From assembly GCA_025964075.1 (NCBI GenBank), contig JAOPZQ010000474.1, positions 1-5,401 on the forward strand: DNA of 5,401 nt, given 5' to 3'. The notes beneath the pieces are model-generated. The model was not told the origin of the DNA. It ran no database searches and saw only the letters and a list, made by a program, of their open reading frames with translations. A program made the translations under genes and the position numbers. The stretch comes from Solirubrobacterales bacterium (GTDB taxonomy: Bacteria; Actinomycetota; Thermoleophilia; Solirubrobacterales; Solirubrobacteraceae). This document shows positions 3,969 through 5,401 of the stretch, piece after piece (within the stretch, counting starts at the first letter, position 1; every line of letters begins with the position of its first letter).

Positions 3969-5401
3969 ATGAGCGAGATCGACGAGGCGATCGACCGAGC
4001 GCACTCCGGAGGGCCCGAGCGTCACCGCGAGAAGGCGCTCGACCAGGGCAAGATGCCCGTCCGCGACCGCGTCGCGCGCCTGCTCGACGCCGGCTCGTTC
4101 GTCGAGGAGGGCCTGCTCGCGAACTGGGAGCAGGAGGGGCTCGGCGCCGACGGCGTCATCACCGGACTCGGCACGATCGCCGGTCGCCCCGTCGCGCTGA
4201 TGGCCAACGACCCGACGGTCAAGGCGGGATCGTGGGGTCCGAAGACGGTCGAGAAGATCATCCGCATCCAGGAGCGGGCGCTGTCCGAGCGGGTGCCGAT
4301 GGTCTACCTCGTCGACTCCGCCGGCGCCCGGATCACCGAGCAGGTCCACATGTTCCCGGGCCGCCGCCACGCGGGACGCATCTTCTACAACGAGGTCCAG
4401 CTCTCCGGCGTCGTGCCGCAGGTGTGCGTGCTCTTCGGCCCGAGCGCCGCCGGGGGCGCCTACATCCCCGCGTTCTGCGACGTCGTGATCATGCGCGAGG
4501 GCAACGCGTCGATGTACCTCGGCTCGCCGCGGATGGCCGAGATGGTGATCGGCGAGAAGGTCTCGCTCGAGGAGATGGGCGGCGCCAGGATGCACACGAG
4601 CGTCTCGGGCTGCGGCCACTTCCTGGCGAAGAGCGACGAGGACGCTCTCGACCTCGCCACCCGCTACCTGTCGTTCTTCCCCGGGCACTGGCGCGAGGAC
4701 CCGCCGGCCGCGCTGCCGGCCGAGCCGGCGTCCGACACGGCGATCCGCGACCTCGTCCCGGTCGACGAGAACAAGCCGTTCGACATGCACGCGCTGATCG
4801 ACGCGCTGGTCGACGCCGACTCGTTCCTCGAGGTCCACGCGCGCTGGGCGAAGGAGCTCATCGTCGGCTACGCGCGGCTCGACGGCCGCGCGGTCGGCGT
4901 CGTCGCCAACCAGCCGAAGTTCAAGGGCGGCGTGCTGTTCGTCGACTCCGCCGACAAGGCGGCCCGCTTCATCTGGACCTGCAACGCCTTCAACATCCCG
5001 CTTGTCTTCCTCGCCGACGTGCCCGGCTTCATGATCGGCACGCAGGTCGAGCGCCAGGGGATCATCCGCCACGGCGCGAAGATGATCTCGGCGGTGTCGG
5101 AGGCGACGGTGCCCAAGCTCTGCGTGATCGTGCGCAAGGCCTACGGCGCGGGTCTCTACGCGATGGCGGGGCCGGCGTTCGATCCGGATGCGACCTTGGC
5201 GCTGCCGACGGCGAAGATCGCCGTGATGGGACCCGGCGCGGCGGTCAACGCGGTCTTCTACAACCAGCTGCAGGCGATCCCCGACGAGCAGGAGCGCGAG
5301 GCCCGGCGCGAGGATCTCAAGCGCGAGTACGCCGAGGGCGTCGACCTCCTGCACCTGGCGTCCGAGCTCGTGGTCGACGCGATCGTGCAGCCGGAGGACC
5401 T
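3969..5401 (+). CDS. Acyl-CoA carboxylase carboxyltransferase (beta) subunit, C-terminus beyond window
   Basis: Transfers CO2 from carboxybiotin to an acyl-CoA within a biotin-dependent carboxylase. The open frame gives 477 residues to the edge; relatives are about 510-540, so roughly 35-60 residues are missing. The N-terminal crotonase-like domain contains NDPTVKAGSWGPKTVEKIIR (80-99), YLVDSAGARI (113-122), GRIFYNEVQLSGVVPQ (136-151) and the oxyanion-forming GPSAAGGAYIPAF (157-169). After a Pro/Ala linker (243-255) the C-terminal domain shows PFDMHALIDALVD (270-282), VGVVANQP (309-316), AARFIWTCNAFNIP (331-344), DVPGFMIGTQVERQGIIRHG (350-369) and the second oxyanion segment RKAYGAGLYAMAG (389-401). 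The N-half recalls methylcrotonyl-CoA carboxylases and the C-half propionyl-CoA carboxylases, so the substrate is not settled. A biotin carboxylase/carrier subunit may lie downstream. HMG-CoA lyase and a crotonase nearby make leucine degradation a reasonable guess. Confidence 0.93.
   Translation, partial: MSEIDEAIDRAHSGGPERHREKALDQGKMPVRDRVARLLDAGSFVEEGLLANWEQEGLGADGVITGLGTIAGRPVALMANDPTVKAGSWGPKTVEKIIRIQERALSERVPMVYLVDSAGARITEQVHMFPGRRHAGRIFYNEVQLSGVVPQVCVLFGPSAAGGAYIPAFCDVVIMREGNASMYLGSPRMAEMVIGEKVSLEEMGGARMHTSVSGCGHFLAKSDEDALDLATRYLSFFPGHWREDPPAALPAEPASDTAIRDLVPVDENKPFDMHALIDALVDADSFLEVHARWAKELIVGYARLDGRAVGVVANQPKFKGGVLFVDSADKAARFIWTCNAFNIPLVFLADVPGFMIGTQVERQGIIRHGAKMISAVSEATVPKLCVIVRKAYGAGLYAMAGPAFDPDATLALPTAKIAVMGPGAAVNAVFYNQLQAIPDEQEREARREDLKREYAEGVDLLHLASELVVDAIVQPED

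Noticed and set aside
3954..5354. A 466-codon open frame on the minus strand opposite the carboxylase
   Set aside because: It is extremely Arg/Asp/His/Leu-rich, resembles no protein family, and is exactly antisense to the clear carboxyltransferase frame. High GC removes stops from antisense frames.

Overview
The window is very GC-rich (roughly 70% by eye), densely coded bacterial DNA with almost exclusively G/C-ending codons. Several traits point to a high-GC actinobacterium, most likely Thermoleophilia (Solirubrobacterales/Gaiellales-like). These are a truncated protein ending in a Cys-bounded 'CLPPG...GKC' tail, a small secreted Cys protein and an acidic 'VDNPDDYKGEP' protein of types I associate with that class, and start codons preceded by a -10-like TANNNT box instead of a Shine-Dalgarno site. 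The taxonomic call is inference from sequence style and remembered families, not a database result.

Layout. At the left edge (1-155) is the C-terminus of an unidentified protein. A three-gene plus-strand operon follows: HMG-CoA lyase (175-1098), a VOC/glyoxalase-fold protein (1110-1472) and an AlkA-like DNA glycosylase (1469-2344). The glycosylase appears to begin at a CTG codon overlapping the VOC stop. An enoyl-CoA hydratase/isomerase gene (2341-3120, minus strand) converges on the glycosylase with a 4-nt overlap of stop codons. Across a 59-bp divergent promoter region lies a small secreted protein (3180-3557), then a small acidic protein (3597-3941). Last comes the carboxyltransferase beta subunit of an acyl-CoA carboxylase (from 3969), which runs off the right edge. 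No gap exceeds 60 bp and no RNA gene, mobile element or CRISPR array was seen.

How the genes may work together. HMG-CoA lyase, a crotonase-family hydratase/isomerase and a biotin-dependent acyl-CoA carboxylase beta subunit are the enzyme classes of the lower leucine/isovalerate pathway: methylcrotonyl-CoA carboxylase, methylglutaconyl-CoA hydratase, HMG-CoA lyase. They are split over three transcription units in two orientations, so a shared pathway is plausible but unproven. The crotonase carries an acidic triad resembling dienoyl-CoA isomerase, and the carboxylase substrate cannot be fixed from sequence. The VOC protein and DNA glycosylase have no obvious metabolic link to the lyase despite being co-transcribed.

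I did not find a clearly novel multi-gene system. The most noteworthy points are the CTG start of the glycosylase, the repeated leaderless-promoter arrangement, the Asp-to-Glu change at the glycosylase catalytic position, and the acidic triad of the crotonase.
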